A DNA stretch of 64,000 nt from Planctomycetota bacterium (lineage in GTDB: Bacteria > Planctomycetota > UBA1135 > GCA-002686595): positions 1-64,000 of the forward strand of contig JAEUHY010000026.1 of assembly GCA_016795325.1 (NCBI GenBank), written 5' to 3'. Below are positions 17,457-26,950 of this stretch, piece after piece. Within the stretch, counting starts at the first letter, position 1, and every line of letters begins with the position of its first letter. A program made the position numbers and the translations under genes. A model generated the notes under the pieces. The model saw only the letters and a program-made list of their open reading frames with translations. It was not told where the DNA came from and ran no database searches.

Positions 17457-20246
17457 ATGTGGTCAGCTCTCGTCCACTCCCTGTCCGCCGCTTGTTCGCG
17501 CGTCCCTGAGTGGATCGCGGAATTGACATCGTTCGCCTGCGCAAGGGCCTTGCTTGTGGCGCTCAGCCTGTCGGCGTTCACACTCGGGATCGCGCGTTCG
17601 TCCGCGTTCGTGGACGGGTCGCTCGACCCGACGTTCAATCTGGCCGACCAAGCGAACTTGGGAGGTGGCGCGAGCGGACTCGTCAACGCTGTTGCGGTTC
17701 AACCGGACGGCAAGGTGCTTATCGTCGGCGTGTTCCAGAGCTATGGCGGAGTCACGCGCGGGCGCGTCGCGCGACTGAATGCCGCTGGCGGCCTCGACTA
17801 CAGCTTCGCTCAGGGGGCCGGCGCGAACTTTCACCTCAACTCCGTCGCGCTGCAGAGCGACGGCAAGGTGCTGATCGCGGGAGAGTTCTCCGCATATGAC
17901 GGCGTCGCACGGGCCGGGATCGCGCGCCTGAACGCCGACGGGAGCCTGGACACAAGCTTCAACCCTGGCGCCGGCGCCGGAGGTCCGGTGAGCACCGTCG
18001 TCGTTCAGCCCGACGGCAAGGTGCTGATCGGAGGGAACTTCATGTCCTACGACGGCATCACGCGCCGACGCATCGCACGCATCAACACGGACGGCAGCCT
18101 CGATCTGAGCTTTGACACGGGCGCGGGAGTGAATGGAAACATCTCGGCGAACGTGTACGCCATTGCGTTGCAGCACGACGGGAAGGTCGTTGTGGCAGGC
18201 GCTTTTCTTTCGGTCAACGGCACGCCGCGCAGGAGCATTGCACGCTTGAACGCCGACGGTAGCCTCGACACGAGCTTCGATCCAGGCACAGGCCCCAGCG
18301 GCCCGCAGGTGCGCGCGCTGGCTGTGCAGCCCGACGGCAGGCTCATCATCGGCGGCAACTTTTCGGCCTACAACGGCACAGCGCGCGTGAACCTCGCGCG
18401 TGTGAACTCGAACGGCAGTTTGGACACCAGCTTCGACGCCGGAGCGGGCCCGAGCAGCCCGCTGATGGCGCTGGCCCTGCAGCCCGACGGCAAGCTCGTG
18501 ATCGGCGGAGACTTCACGTCCTATGGCGGCTTCACCATAAAGTCCGTCGCGCGTGTTCACGCCGACGGCAACCTGGATACGAGCTTCGATCCAGGTTCGG
18601 GGCCATCCACTGCGGTGCTTGGCTTGGCGTTGCAGCCCGACGGCAAGATTCTGCTCGGCGGAGACTTCTTCACGTACAACGGCTTCGTGCGACGCTTCAT
18701 CGCCAGAGCCAACTCCGACGGCAGCGTCGACACGACGTTCAACATCGCCTCTGGAGTGGCCGGCACGCTCAGAGCGCTCGTGCTGCAACCTGACGGCAAG
18801 GCGCTGATCAGCGGCACGATATTCAGCTACAACGACGTGCCGCGAAGCAGTGTGGTGCGCGTGAATGTCGATGGCAGCCTCGACCCCAGCTTTGATGCAG
18901 GAACCGGGATCGCGGGTCACAACAGTGTCGTCGCGAGTGCGTTGGCTCTGCAGCCGGACGGCAAGGTTGTGGTCGGGGGTGATTTCTGGACGTTCAACGG
19001 GACGCCCTATCGGCATCTCGTGCGGCTGAACTCCGACGGCAGCGTGGACACCAGCTTCGCGACGGGCACGGGCGCGGGTGCGCTGGTGGAAGCGGTTGCG
19101 GTGCAGCCCGACGGGAAGGTCCTTGTCGCGGGCAGCTTCGGCTTGTTCAACGGGCAGCCGCGCGGGTGCATCGCGCGACTGAACTCCGACGGCAGCCTGG
19201 ATTCCAGCTTCGGTCTGGGTGGAGGCGCCAACATGACCGTCCGTGCTCTCGCCCTGCAGAGCGACGGAAAAGTGCTCATCGGGGGAGAGTTCAATGAAGT
19301 TGGCGGCATATTTCGCAGCCGCATCGCGCGACTGAACGCGAACGGCGATCTCGACACCAGCTTTGACCCTGGAGCCGGGACCAACAACGATGTGTGGTCG
19401 ATTGCCGTGCAGCCTGACGGCAAAGTGCTCATCGGCGGGGTGTTCACCATGTACAACCTCACGACGCGCCGTCGACTGGCTCGCCTCAATCCTGACGGCA
19501 GCCTCGACTCCAGCTTCGTGATCGGAACCGGGGCCAACAACCTCGTGAGCACGTTTGCAGTGCAACCGGACGGCAAGGTGCTCGTCGGGGGTTGGTTCAC
19601 GTTGTTCAACGGCGCGCCGTGCAATTACCTCGCACGTCTAGACGCAAACGGCTCTCGTGATATGAGTTTTGGACTCGGAAGTGGGCCCGACAACTGGGTC
19701 TGGTCCCTGGCGCTCCAAGCTGACTCCAAGTTGTGGGTCGGCGGCTCATTTAAGTCCTACGACGCCACCACGCGCACGGGCCTCGCGCGCGTCTACACCG
19801 TCGCGCCGGGCGTCACGACCAGCTACTGCACCTCGGGCACGTCGGCGATCGGCTGCACGCCGACGATGAGCGCGTCCGGCGTCGCGAGCGCGGCCGCGAC
19901 GAACGGCTACTTCGTGACGACGAGCAACATCGAAGGCCAGCGACAGACGAACACGTTCTACAGCCTGCTCGGACCCAAGACTCCGGCGACGCCGTTCGGC
20001 GCCGGTCTCTTGTGCGTCAAGGCGCCGACGCAGCGCATCGGCAGCGTGCAAGCCAGCGGCACTCCGGGTCTGTGCGACGGAACGGTGTCGATCGATGTGC
20101 TCGCCTGGGCTCAATCCCACCCCAACGGTCAAGGCGTGCCGTACACGGCCGGCACGACGCTCAACTTCCAATGCGCGATCCGCGACCCGCTCAGCCCGGG
20201 CACGCGCGTGATGTCGGACGCGCTGCAAGTGACGTTGCTGCCCTGA
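17457..20246 (+). CDS. Secreted delta-60 repeat protein with C-terminal YCT-type domain
   Basis: 929 residues from the ATG at 17457, which has GGAG ahead. The hydrophobic export segment lies unusually deep (ARALLVALSLSAFTLGIA, about residues 29-46); an in-frame TTG at residue 23 would give a normal signal peptide and may be the real start. From about residue 55 to 780 there are 14 delta-60 repeats of roughly 53 residues, each with a core like ALQPDGKVLIGGDFTSYNG followed by ARLNADGSLDTSFDPG. These repeats are expected to build one or two beta propellers. Residues 785-929 are the type A YCT domain (SYCTSGTSAIGC, TFYSLLGPKTP, LLCVKAPTQR, LQVTLLP), nearly the same as in the protein at 14766. Probably extracellular or surface-attached; ligand unknown. 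Confidence 0.85.
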   Translation: MWSALVHSLSAACSRVPEWIAELTSFACARALLVALSLSAFTLGIARSSAFVDGSLDPTFNLADQANLGGGASGLVNAVAVQPDGKVLIVGVFQSYGGVTRGRVARLNAAGGLDYSFAQGAGANFHLNSVALQSDGKVLIAGEFSAYDGVARAGIARLNADGSLDTSFNPGAGAGGPVSTVVVQPDGKVLIGGNFMSYDGITRRRIARINTDGSLDLSFDTGAGVNGNISANVYAIALQHDGKVVVAGAFLSVNGTPRRSIARLNADGSLDTSFDPGTGPSGPQVRALAVQPDGRLIIGGNFSAYNGTARVNLARVNSNGSLDTSFDAGAGPSSPLMALALQPDGKLVIGGDFTSYGGFTIKSVARVHADGNLDTSFDPGSGPSTAVLGLALQPDGKILLGGDFFTYNGFVRRFIARANSDGSVDTTFNIASGVAGTLRALVLQPDGKALISGTIFSYNDVPRSSVVRVNVDGSLDPSFDAGTGIAGHNSVVASALALQPDGKVVVGGDFWTFNGTPYRHLVRLNSDGSVDTSFATGTGAGALVEAVAVQPDGKVLVAGSFGLFNGQPRGCIARLNSDGSLDSSFGLGGGANMTVRALALQSDGKVLIGGEFNEVGGIFRSRIARLNANGDLDTSFDPGAGTNNDVWSIAVQPDGKVLIGGVFTMYNLTTRRRLARLNPDGSLDSSFVIGTGANNLVSTFAVQPDGKVLVGGWFTLFNGAPCNYLARLDANGSRDMSFGLGSGPDNWVWSLALQADSKLWVGGSFKSYDATTRTGLARVYTVAPGVTTSYCTSGTSAIGCTPTMSASGVASAAATNGYFVTTSNIEGQRQTNTFYSLLGPKTPATPFGAGLLCVKAPTQRIGSVQASGTPGLCDGTVSIDVLAWAQSHPNGQGVPYTAGTTLNFQCAIRDPLSPGTRVMSDALQVTLLP

Positions 20247-20286
20247 ACACGTCTTTCAGCGCTGCGGCGTTCGGCCGCTTCTCCAT

Positions 20287-20330
20287 CACCCGCGCTGCAC
20301 AGCTGTCGGCTGCGCAGCGCGGGTGTTGGC
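20287..20330 (+). terminator. Inverted repeat after the delta-60 gene
   Basis: CACCCGCGCTGC (20287-20298) pairs perfectly with GCAGCGCGGGTG (20314-20325) and is followed by TTGG. It is placed 40 bp after the stop at 20246, the same spacing as the hairpin after the gene at 14766. Confidence 0.65.
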
Positions 20331-20416
20331 TTCGAACTTGACGAGGTTGCGCCGACACGCAGACGCGGCTTTGCGAGCACTGGAAGCCGCGCGGCGCTCC
20401 GCGTACGGTCCCGCGG

Positions 20417-22219
20417 ATGCCGCTCCCCCAGCGACCTTCCACGCCCACTCGACTCAGCCGCGCGCTGGCGTGGATCGCCGCCGCCACCGCGCTCGTGTGC
20501 GCGCTGCTCGACACGCTGACCGCGCGCTCCGACGAACCCAGCGCATCACCCCGCACGCATACGTTCGCGAGCCCCAACTTCGACGCGCGCGCGATCGGGG
20601 CGACCTGGCGACTCGAAGCGGCCTGGTTCGCACTTGCGCGCGAGGGCCTCGACGAAGCGCTGCTGTGCGCGGGCAGCACCGAGTTCGCCGCCGGCCGCAC
20701 GAACACGCTCAGGCTCGCCTTCGGCGGCGAGCCGCGCGAGCCGCGCGTGCAATTCCGCCCGGAGCTGCACGTGCGCCGCCTCGAAGCCGGCGACGGCGCA
20801 CCGGCGTTCGCCTTCGGGTTCCCGCACTACAGCGGCGGACTCGAGGCCGAGTTCGAGTGGCGCGGCGAGGCGCTGGGTCTGCAGTTGCTCGAAGTGCGCA
20901 GCCCAAGTTCGAACGTGAACACCCGCTGGATCGGCTCGAGCCGGTCGTCCAGCACCACGCTGCTCAGCAGTTCCGTTCTGCTCGCCCAGGAGCAAGTCTG
21001 CGCCGAAGCCGATCTCGGCTCGGGCCTCGTGCTGCTCCTGTACCTGACGCCCGCGAGTGCGCCGCGACCGGCCCTGAACGACCCGGATCTGTGGCGCGCG
21101 CGTTGCCGCGCGCTCGCCGCGAGCCCCGGCGCCATCGACGCTGCGCTCGCCCGCTCCGCTCTCGAACAACTCGACCCGCGCGGGAGAGTCGGACCGGCCG
21201 CCTGGCCCGATGCGCGCGCCAGCGCCGCCATCGCCAGCCTGCTGCTGCGCGACGTCCCGCTTGCCGCCTTCGTGCGCTCGAGCGGCGTGCGCGACTTCGC
21301 GAGCTTGAGCGTCGGCGGCCTCGACACAGACGGTCCGTCGCAGCGCGCGCTCGCTGCGAGCACGTGCGCCGCGCTCGCCAGCGGCGAGGCGCCTCCGGTC
21401 ATCCCGTCGGCGGAGTTCGCGTTCGCGCTGAGCCTGCGCGGACTCGTCGTGCAGGACGACTCGACCGCAGCGGAGCACCTCGCGCGCGCCCTGCTTCCGC
21501 GCGTCGAACGCTCCGATGCGGGATTGGCGATGGCGCGTTACCTCGCGTACACCCCCGACGAGCCGGTGCGCGAGGCGTGGAACGACCTGCGCGCGGCTTC
21601 GCTGCGCGCACTGCCGGCGCCCTGGAACTTCGCACTTCGTTCGTCCGTCACGCTGATCGCCTTCGCGCTCGCGCCGTGGCTGGCGGGAATGCTCTTCGTG
21701 CAATTCCTGCGGCCACGCCGAACGCACCCCACCCGCGTCTCGCGCTTCGTACTCGCCGCGTTGCTCGTCACCGGTCTGGTGCAGGCGAGCGGCGCAGCTC
21801 TCCTCGTCGCCTTCGCACTCGTGTTCTGGACGCAGTGCGTCGAACACCTGCGCTTCGACGAGAACGTCACGGGCAGCGAACGCGCCTTCGTCGGACTGGC
21901 GTGCGGCGCGACGCTGTTCGCCGCGCTGGTCGACATCGGCTGGATGGTGTCCGCTCCGTGGTCCGCAAGCATCGCGCGCTTCGCGCCGCTGCTCGCCTGG
22001 GCCGTGCTCGCGCGCTGGCTGTGGCGCGACACGAGTTGGCGCGCGCCGCAGCGCTTCGACTTGGCGCTGACCTTCGTGCTCGCGAGCTTCGCCGCCGCCA
22101 GCGTTGCGCCGGCGGCGATCGCAGAATCGCTCGGCAAGCTGTGCGTGCTCGCCGCCCTCGGGGCGCTGGCGTTCTTCGCGCTCGGCGGCCGCGCTCCACT
22201 CAGCGCGACTCGAAGCTGA
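20417..22219 (+). CDS. Multi-pass membrane protein with large external domain
   Basis: 600 residues. One N-terminal membrane helix (about 14-36, ALAWIAAATALVCALLDTL) is followed by a ~360-residue soluble part with beta-rich character (TWRLEAAWFALAREG, VQFRPELHVRRLEAG, FGFPHYSGGLEAEFEWRG) and a helical repeat-like section near 290-390. The last 190 residues hold five to seven hydrophobic helices (SVTLIAFALAPWLAGMLFV, FVLAALLVTGLVQASGAALL, LALTFVLASFAAASVAPAA). No family is recognised and no active-site motif is evident. Its last 20 bases overlap the 3' end of the convergent gene at 22200. Confidence 0.72.
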   Translation: MPLPQRPSTPTRLSRALAWIAAATALVCALLDTLTARSDEPSASPRTHTFASPNFDARAIGATWRLEAAWFALAREGLDEALLCAGSTEFAAGRTNTLRLAFGGEPREPRVQFRPELHVRRLEAGDGAPAFAFGFPHYSGGLEAEFEWRGEALGLQLLEVRSPSSNVNTRWIGSSRSSSTTLLSSSVLLAQEQVCAEADLGSGLVLLLYLTPASAPRPALNDPDLWRARCRALAASPGAIDAALARSALEQLDPRGRVGPAAWPDARASAAIASLLLRDVPLAAFVRSSGVRDFASLSVGGLDTDGPSQRALAASTCAALASGEAPPVIPSAEFAFALSLRGLVVQDDSTAAEHLARALLPRVERSDAGLAMARYLAYTPDEPVREAWNDLRAASLRALPAPWNFALRSSVTLIAFALAPWLAGMLFVQFLRPRRTHPTRVSRFVLAALLVTGLVQASGAALLVAFALVFWTQCVEHLRFDENVTGSERAFVGLACGATLFAALVDIGWMVSAPWSASIARFAPLLAWAVLARWLWRDTSWRAPQRFDLALTFVLASFAAASVAPAAIAESLGKLCVLAALGALAFFALGGRAPLSATRS

Positions 22220-22709
22220 CGATCAGCACCACACGCGCGGACTCCGCGTGGTTCCACGCCTCGTGCTCGACGCGGTCATCGAACACCAGGCACTCGCCCT
22301 CGCGCCAACGCCGCAGCTCGCCGCCGACGAGCAACCCCACGTCGCCCTCGGGCACGATCAAGGGCAAGTGACAGCGCAACACGCCGCTCAACTCGCCGCA
22401 GTGCGGGTAGAGGTGCGTGCCCGGCAAGAACAGGGACAGTCCCGCGTTCACCAAGCCTGGCACTGCAGAGCACGCACGCAGAATGCGCGGGCAGCACTGC
22501 TCGGCGCGTTCGGGTTCGGCCCCGGGCCCGAGCAACGCGAAGTAGCGCCAACCGCGCTCGTCGTAGCGGCCGCGCACGCTCGTGAGCGAATCGGGGCTCT
22601 CCACGAACGCGCCGACCTCGAGCGCGCGCGCCTCGCTCGCGAGTTCCTCGAACTGGGCGCTCAGCTGCGCCGTGAACGGGAATCGAGCGGGATCGTAGAA
22701 GCCTCTCAT
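22200..22709 (-). CDS. Aspartyl/asparaginyl beta-hydroxylase-like dioxygenase
   Basis: 169 residues from the ATG at 22709; a longer frame to 22793 would overlap the divergent phosphodiesterase gene and adds no family sequence. The protein matches the Asp/Asn hydroxylase family, Fe(II)- and 2-oxoglutarate-dependent enzymes of double-stranded beta-helix fold. Visible motifs are LFLPGTHLYPHCGE, GVLRCHLPLIVPEGD (arginine-histidine of the core) and CLVFDDRVEHEAWNHAE, which supplies the second iron-binding histidine and the family's FDD/HEAWN signature. Length is close to a minimal catalytic domain. The substrate is not predictable; bacterial members act on proteins or lipids. Confidence 0.88.
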   Translation of the reverse strand: MRGFYDPARFPFTAQLSAQFEELASEARALEVGAFVESPDSLTSVRGRYDERGWRYFALLGPGAEPERAEQCCPRILRACSAVPGLVNAGLSLFLPGTHLYPHCGELSGVLRCHLPLIVPEGDVGLLVGGELRRWREGECLVFDDRVEHEAWNHAESARVVLIVSFESR

Positions 22710-22750
22710 GCGGGCCTTGTATCGTGCTGCGCCGCTCTCCGCTCGCCGCC

Positions 22751-23281
22751 ATGCGCCTGTTCCTCGCTCTGTATCCCCCGCTCGCCAGCGCACACGCGCT
22801 GCGCTCGGCGCTCGACGGACTCGAGCTTCCGCCCCACCGCGCGACGACGCTCGACCAGCTGCACTTGACGGTGCTGTTCCTCGGCGACGTCGCCGCGCGC
22901 GAGTTGCCCGCGCTGCAGGAGTCGGTCGAACGCGCGGCAGCCGCCGTCGAGCCCTTCGAGCTCGCGCCGCAACACCTCGCGGCCCTGCCCGACCAGGGCC
23001 TGCCGCGCCTCGTCGCCGCCGTCACGGACGCGCCCAAGCCGCTGCTCGAGCTGCGCCGGCGGCTCGTGGCGCGCCTGGCGGCGAACAAGGTCAAGACGAG
23101 CGAGTTCTTGCCGCACTTCACGCTGTGCCGCTTCGGCGCGCCGGTGAAGTACGAACTGCCGCCGCACACGTTGCGCTGCGCGCCGTTCCGCGTCGAGTCG
23201 CTCTCCCTGCAGGACAGCGTGTTGCGCCAGGACGGGGCCGAACACCGCCAGTTGGCGCGCTTCGCGTTGGGTTCGAGCTGA
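22751..23281 (+). CDS. thpR: RNA 2',3'-cyclic phosphodiesterase (2H family)
   Basis: 176 residues from the ATG at 22751 (MRLFLALYPP is the typical family start; an in-frame ATG at 22724 adds nine unlikely residues). The two HxTx motifs of the 2H phosphoesterase fold are present: LHLTVLFLGDV near 38 and HFTLCRFG near 122. The intervening LPALQESVERAAAA helix and the final SLQDSVLRQDGAEH segment are also typical of LigT/ThpR proteins. The enzyme hydrolyses 2',3'-cyclic phosphate ends of RNA to 2'-phosphate and can ligate tRNA halves in vitro. It is cytoplasmic and divergent from the hydroxylase gene. Confidence 0.9.
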   Translation: MRLFLALYPPLASAHALRSALDGLELPPHRATTLDQLHLTVLFLGDVAARELPALQESVERAAAAVEPFELAPQHLAALPDQGLPRLVAAVTDAPKPLLELRRRLVARLAANKVKTSEFLPHFTLCRFGAPVKYELPPHTLRCAPFRVESLSLQDSVLRQDGAEHRQLARFALGSS

Positions 23282-23446
23282 GGCGGCCCGCGCCGCACTC
23301 CGCCCGGGGTTACGCAGGCCCCAACGCAGTCGGTACGAAACGCGCGGGAACGCGGGCGACGGTCCGGCGCTTGAGGTGTGCACGCAGCGCCAGCTCCGCG
23401 CGGAGCCCGCGCGCCAACTCCTCCAACAGACCCACCGAGACCTTCC

Positions 23447-24646
23447 ATGCGCACCTCTCTTCTGGCCTTGGCCGCCCTCGCCCTGTGCGGCGCGAGCGCC
23501 CAGGCCCAACTCATCGTTGGCAACGACCAGACCGGTACGGCCACGATCTACAGCATCGACGTCGGCACCGGCGTCGCCACCGCGCTCTACTCGAGCTCGA
23601 CGGTCGAGGCCAAGCCCTGGGGCATGGCCTACGACAGCGCGACCAACACGCTGTACTGGAACAACGGCAACAACCTGTACTCCTCGCCGCTGGCCAATCC
23701 GCTCGTCCCGACGCTGCTCGGGCCCATGACGTTCAACGCGGTGAACGTGAACTTCGTCGCCTTGAGCTTCTCCAACGGCAAGCTCTACGGCACGCGCAAC
23801 ATCGCGACCGAGGCGGTGTACGAGATCGACCCGACCACGCGCGTCGCGACGCAGGTTTGGCTCCACCCGACCGCGTTCGACTTCGGCGGGCTCGAACACG
23901 ACGCGACGAACGGCAAGCTCTACGGCCTCACGGACGCGGCGCCGGCGCCGAGCGTGCGCGGCCTGTACGAGATCGATCCCGTGGCCCAGACGACGACCTT
24001 CATCTCGGGTTACCCGGGGACTGAGACCGACATCGATGGACTCGCGGTGCACAACGGCCGCGCGTACTACGTGAGCGATGGCCCGAACACGACGCAGGCG
24101 TCGTTCTACGTGTACGACGTCGCGAGCGGAACGCAGATCGGCACGCTGCCCTCGCCGTTCACGGGCTCGGGCACGTTCTCGGCGGCGACCTTCGCGCCGC
24201 CGGGAACGCCTCCGCCCACGACGTACTGCACCGCGGGCACGTCGACGAACGGCTGCGTGCCGTCGATCAGCGCCACGGGCACGCCGAGCGTCGCGGCCAG
24301 CTCCGGCTTCACGCTCGATGTCGCGAGCGTCGAGGGCCAGAAGCAGGGCCTCTTCTTCTACGGCCTCTCGGGCCAGGCGATCGCTCCGTGGGGCGCCGGT
24401 TCGAGCTTCATCTGCGTGAAGTCGCCGACACAGCGCATGGGCGGACTGGTGAGCGGCGGCACGGCGAACGCCTGCGACGGCGCGTACAGCCAGGATTGGC
24501 TCGCCTTCGTCGCCGCCAATCCGACGGCGCTCGGCGCGCCGTACAGCGCCGGTCAGGTCGTGAATGCGCAGGCCTGGTACCGCGATCCGCCGGCGTCGAA
24601 GACGACCAACCTCAGCAACGCGCTGGAGTTCACTCTGGCGCCTTGA
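23447..24646 (+). CDS. Secreted propeller-like protein with C-terminal YCT-type domain
   Basis: 399 residues from the ATG at 23447, which begins a clear signal peptide (LLALAALALCGASAQAQ). Residues 20-255 show repeats typical of a beta propeller (YSIDVGTGVATALYSS, AYDSATNTLYWNNGN, YEIDPTTRVATQVWL, HDATNGKLYGLTD). From 258 comes the type B YCT domain: TYCTAGTSTNGC, KQGLFFYGLSG, FICVKSPTQR, DWLAFVAANPTALGAPYS and a final NLSNALEFTLAP. It is closest to the truncated protein at the left edge. Probably secreted or surface-bound. A strong hairpin follows the stop. Confidence 0.83.
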   Translation: MRTSLLALAALALCGASAQAQLIVGNDQTGTATIYSIDVGTGVATALYSSSTVEAKPWGMAYDSATNTLYWNNGNNLYSSPLANPLVPTLLGPMTFNAVNVNFVALSFSNGKLYGTRNIATEAVYEIDPTTRVATQVWLHPTAFDFGGLEHDATNGKLYGLTDAAPAPSVRGLYEIDPVAQTTTFISGYPGTETDIDGLAVHNGRAYYVSDGPNTTQASFYVYDVASGTQIGTLPSPFTGSGTFSAATFAPPGTPPPTTYCTAGTSTNGCVPSISATGTPSVAASSGFTLDVASVEGQKQGLFFYGLSGQAIAPWGAGSSFICVKSPTQRMGGLVSGGTANACDGAYSQDWLAFVAANPTALGAPYSAGQVVNAQAWYRDPPASKTTNLSNALEFTLAP

Positions 24647-24673
24647 TGCGCGCAGTGCGTACGTGATGAAGCT

Positions 24674-24716
24674 GCGCGGCGTCGCCTCTTCCCGAGGCGG
24701 CGCCGCGCTGCGTTTC
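24674..24716 (+). terminator. GC-rich 15-bp stem-loop followed by TTT
   Basis: GCGCGGCGTCGCCTC (24674-24688) pairs with GAGGCGGCGCCGCGC (24694-24708) with one mismatch and a 5-nt loop, followed by TGCGTTT. It lies 28 bp after the stop at 24646. Confidence 0.65.
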
Positions 24717-24826
24717 TGCGAGCCTGAACACGTGCGAGAACTCGCGCTCTGGCGCCAGGCCATCGGAATCGGAGCGCGTTTTGCTCCACTTGGGCGCCCC
24801 CTCCCAACCCCAAACAAGGGATCGCC

Positions 24827-26950
24827 ATGCCTGTCCTGGGAGTCCTGCTGAACCTGCTCGCCAGCGCTTCGTGCGCTGGGCTCTGCCTCGCACCGACGAC
24901 GCCGACCGAGCGTGCGCTCGAGGCTGACCACGAACTCTCCGCGCTGTCCTGCTCGGTCGTCGAGTCCAAACTCGGCGCAGGCGGCACGCTCGTCGTCGTC
25001 GAGGTGCGCAACGGCTCGTCGAAGCCCGCCGAACCGCTGACGTTCGAACTCGTCACCAAGTCGAAGAAGAAGGGCGTGGCGTCCTCGACGTTCGCCGTGC
25101 AGCGCGTGCTGATCCCGCACGTGCGCCGCTACGGACGGCCCATCGCCGCGGGCGGCAAAGAGCGTTATCCGCTGCTGCTGCGCTGGTACGACGCCGACGT
25201 GCGCTTCGAAGCGCGGGTGACGAGCGCGCTGTGGAGCGCGCCGTGGCCCAGCTCGCCGCCTGCGAAGCCCAAGCTCGCGATCGACGGCCCCAAGGCCGTC
25301 GATTCGGTCAACCACCAGGGCGTGAAGGTCAAGGCCATGCGCGTCGAGTTGCGCAACCCCGAGGCCTTCGACGTCGACGTGCTCTTCCGGGCCACGTGCA
25401 ACTCGCCGCGCAACGGCGACACCTTGCTCGGTGTGCGACTTCGCGCGGGCGAAGTGCGGAATTGGATCGTGTCCCAGCTCCCGGCGCTGAATCCGTACAC
25501 GCCGGAGGAGACCATCGAAGGCCTCGAGGTCAGCAAACTCGAACTTGTCGACTGGTGTTACGTGGCGCCAGCCGACGCGCAGGCCGACGAACGCCGCTTC
25601 CGCGAGCTCTACGCGGACTGGATGCGCTGGGACGCGCCGCTGCCGCAGCTCGCGGGCCGCTTCGAGTACGCCGCGACCGAGCGCCGCTTCGAAGCGAACG
25701 GCAAGGAAATGCCCTTCGAAGTCGCCGGCGGCGGCACGTTCGAACTCGACACCAGCGGCGCCGCGCGCTTGCAAGTCGATCCTCCCAAGCGCGGAAAGGC
25801 GGCCGATCTCGAGCGCGAAGCGCGTGAAGCGTTCGTCGAGATGCTCGCCGACCTGCTGCGGCCGAGCGCCGACGAGTTGCTGGCCCGCACGCGCGCGCGC
25901 TCGCTCGGCGTCGATGTGTTCGAACTCGACGGACCGGGCTGGTGGAAGGGACAGGGCACGGGTTGGAGCGGCTCGACCTCCGGCGCCGACGGCGAGTTCC
26001 TGCCCAACTTCAGCTTCCGCGACGGACGACTGTGCGCGAGCGGTGATCGCGAGCGACTCGACAACTACGCGTGGCGCACGCGCGAGCTCGCCAGCGGCTG
26101 GGTCGTGACGCAACGCACCATGGCGGACGGGAACTCGAAGTCCGAGTTCGACTACGTCGAGTTCGAGCCGGGCCTGGCGCTGCCGGTTGCGTTCCGCAGC
26201 CAGCGCGGCGCCGGCGGCGTCGTGTTCGAGCGCAAACTGCTGCGCGTGTTCGACGTGCGCCGCAGCGCTGCGCCTGCGCCGGCGCCGACCGCGGACGCGG
26301 CGCCCACGGGCGAGGGCGTCGAAACGCTGCGCGCCGCCTGGGACTTCGGTTGGCGTTACCCGACGCAGCCGCGGCGTCTTCGCGCGCGCATCGAAGCACA
26401 GACGCCGGCCACCGACGACGTGTGGCTGGGCCGCAAGCAGGTGCGCGGTGAACTCGAGCTCGCGGATTACACGGGGTTCCGACCCTGGGAGCGCAGCTGG
26501 AGCTCGTACCGTTTCGAGCTCGAGGGCGCGCTCTCCGACATCGAGCGCCTGGCCCTGGGCATGGTGCTCGACGACCGGCTGCGCCTGTGGGCCGGGCGCG
26601 ACTTCAACGGCCGCGCGAGCTTCGAGCGCGCGTTCGCCAACGCGACGATCGGCGCGCCCGACGCCAAGGGTCGCATCGCGATCGAAGGTTCGCGCCTGGC
26701 GAGCGTGCTCGTGCGCGACGGCCGCGTGGTCGAGATCGAACGGCGCACGGGCGGCCCGCTCGAGCTGACCTGGAAAAAGCTGGGCGAAGATTGGCTTGTC
26801 GTGCGCACGCAGCAAGGCGGCGAGCGCCTGGACGTCAACTTCGCGCGCGCGGGGAACGAGTGGGTTCCTGCCGCGCTGCGCTTCGAGCGTGTGTTCGGCG
26901 ACGGCTGGGGCCCCGAAGAGTTCAAGCTCGGCAATCTGCGCGTGGAGTGA
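24827..26950 (+). CDS. Large exported protein of unknown function
   Basis: 707 residues. The N-terminus has a hydrophobic segment with two cysteines (VLLNLLASASCAGLC) that could be a lipoprotein signal. The first ~230 residues are beta-rich (GGTLVVVEVRNGSSKPAEPL, VQRVLIPHVRRYGRPI, MRVELRNPEAFDVDVLF). The centre is helical near 335-370 (REAREAFVEMLADLLRPSAD). The C-terminal third again alternates strands, with charged-aromatic repeats such as RGELELADYTGFRPWERSW and VLVRDGRVVEIERRTGGPLE. I do not recognise a family. There is no catalytic signature. A 121-bp gap separates it from the phosphatase gene at 27072. Confidence 0.7.
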   Translation: MPVLGVLLNLLASASCAGLCLAPTTPTERALEADHELSALSCSVVESKLGAGGTLVVVEVRNGSSKPAEPLTFELVTKSKKKGVASSTFAVQRVLIPHVRRYGRPIAAGGKERYPLLLRWYDADVRFEARVTSALWSAPWPSSPPAKPKLAIDGPKAVDSVNHQGVKVKAMRVELRNPEAFDVDVLFRATCNSPRNGDTLLGVRLRAGEVRNWIVSQLPALNPYTPEETIEGLEVSKLELVDWCYVAPADAQADERRFRELYADWMRWDAPLPQLAGRFEYAATERRFEANGKEMPFEVAGGGTFELDTSGAARLQVDPPKRGKAADLEREAREAFVEMLADLLRPSADELLARTRARSLGVDVFELDGPGWWKGQGTGWSGSTSGADGEFLPNFSFRDGRLCASGDRERLDNYAWRTRELASGWVVTQRTMADGNSKSEFDYVEFEPGLALPVAFRSQRGAGGVVFERKLLRVFDVRRSAAPAPAPTADAAPTGEGVETLRAAWDFGWRYPTQPRRLRARIEAQTPATDDVWLGRKQVRGELELADYTGFRPWERSWSSYRFELEGALSDIERLALGMVLDDRLRLWAGRDFNGRASFERAFANATIGAPDAKGRIAIEGSRLASVLVRDGRVVEIERRTGGPLELTWKKLGEDWLVVRTQQGGERLDVNFARAGNEWVPAALRFERVFGDGWGPEEFKLGNLRVE

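Noticed and set aside
17463..19565. A 700-codon minus-strand frame with internal periodicity
   Set aside because: The periodicity mirrors the delta-60 repeats of the plus-strand gene; no independent start or domain is seen.
22706..26815. A 1369-codon open frame on the minus strand
   Set aside because: It lies antisense to three well-supported plus-strand genes (thpR, the YCT protein and the gene at 24827), has no recognisable domain and shows the Arg/Ala/Val-rich composition of a high-GC shadow frame.
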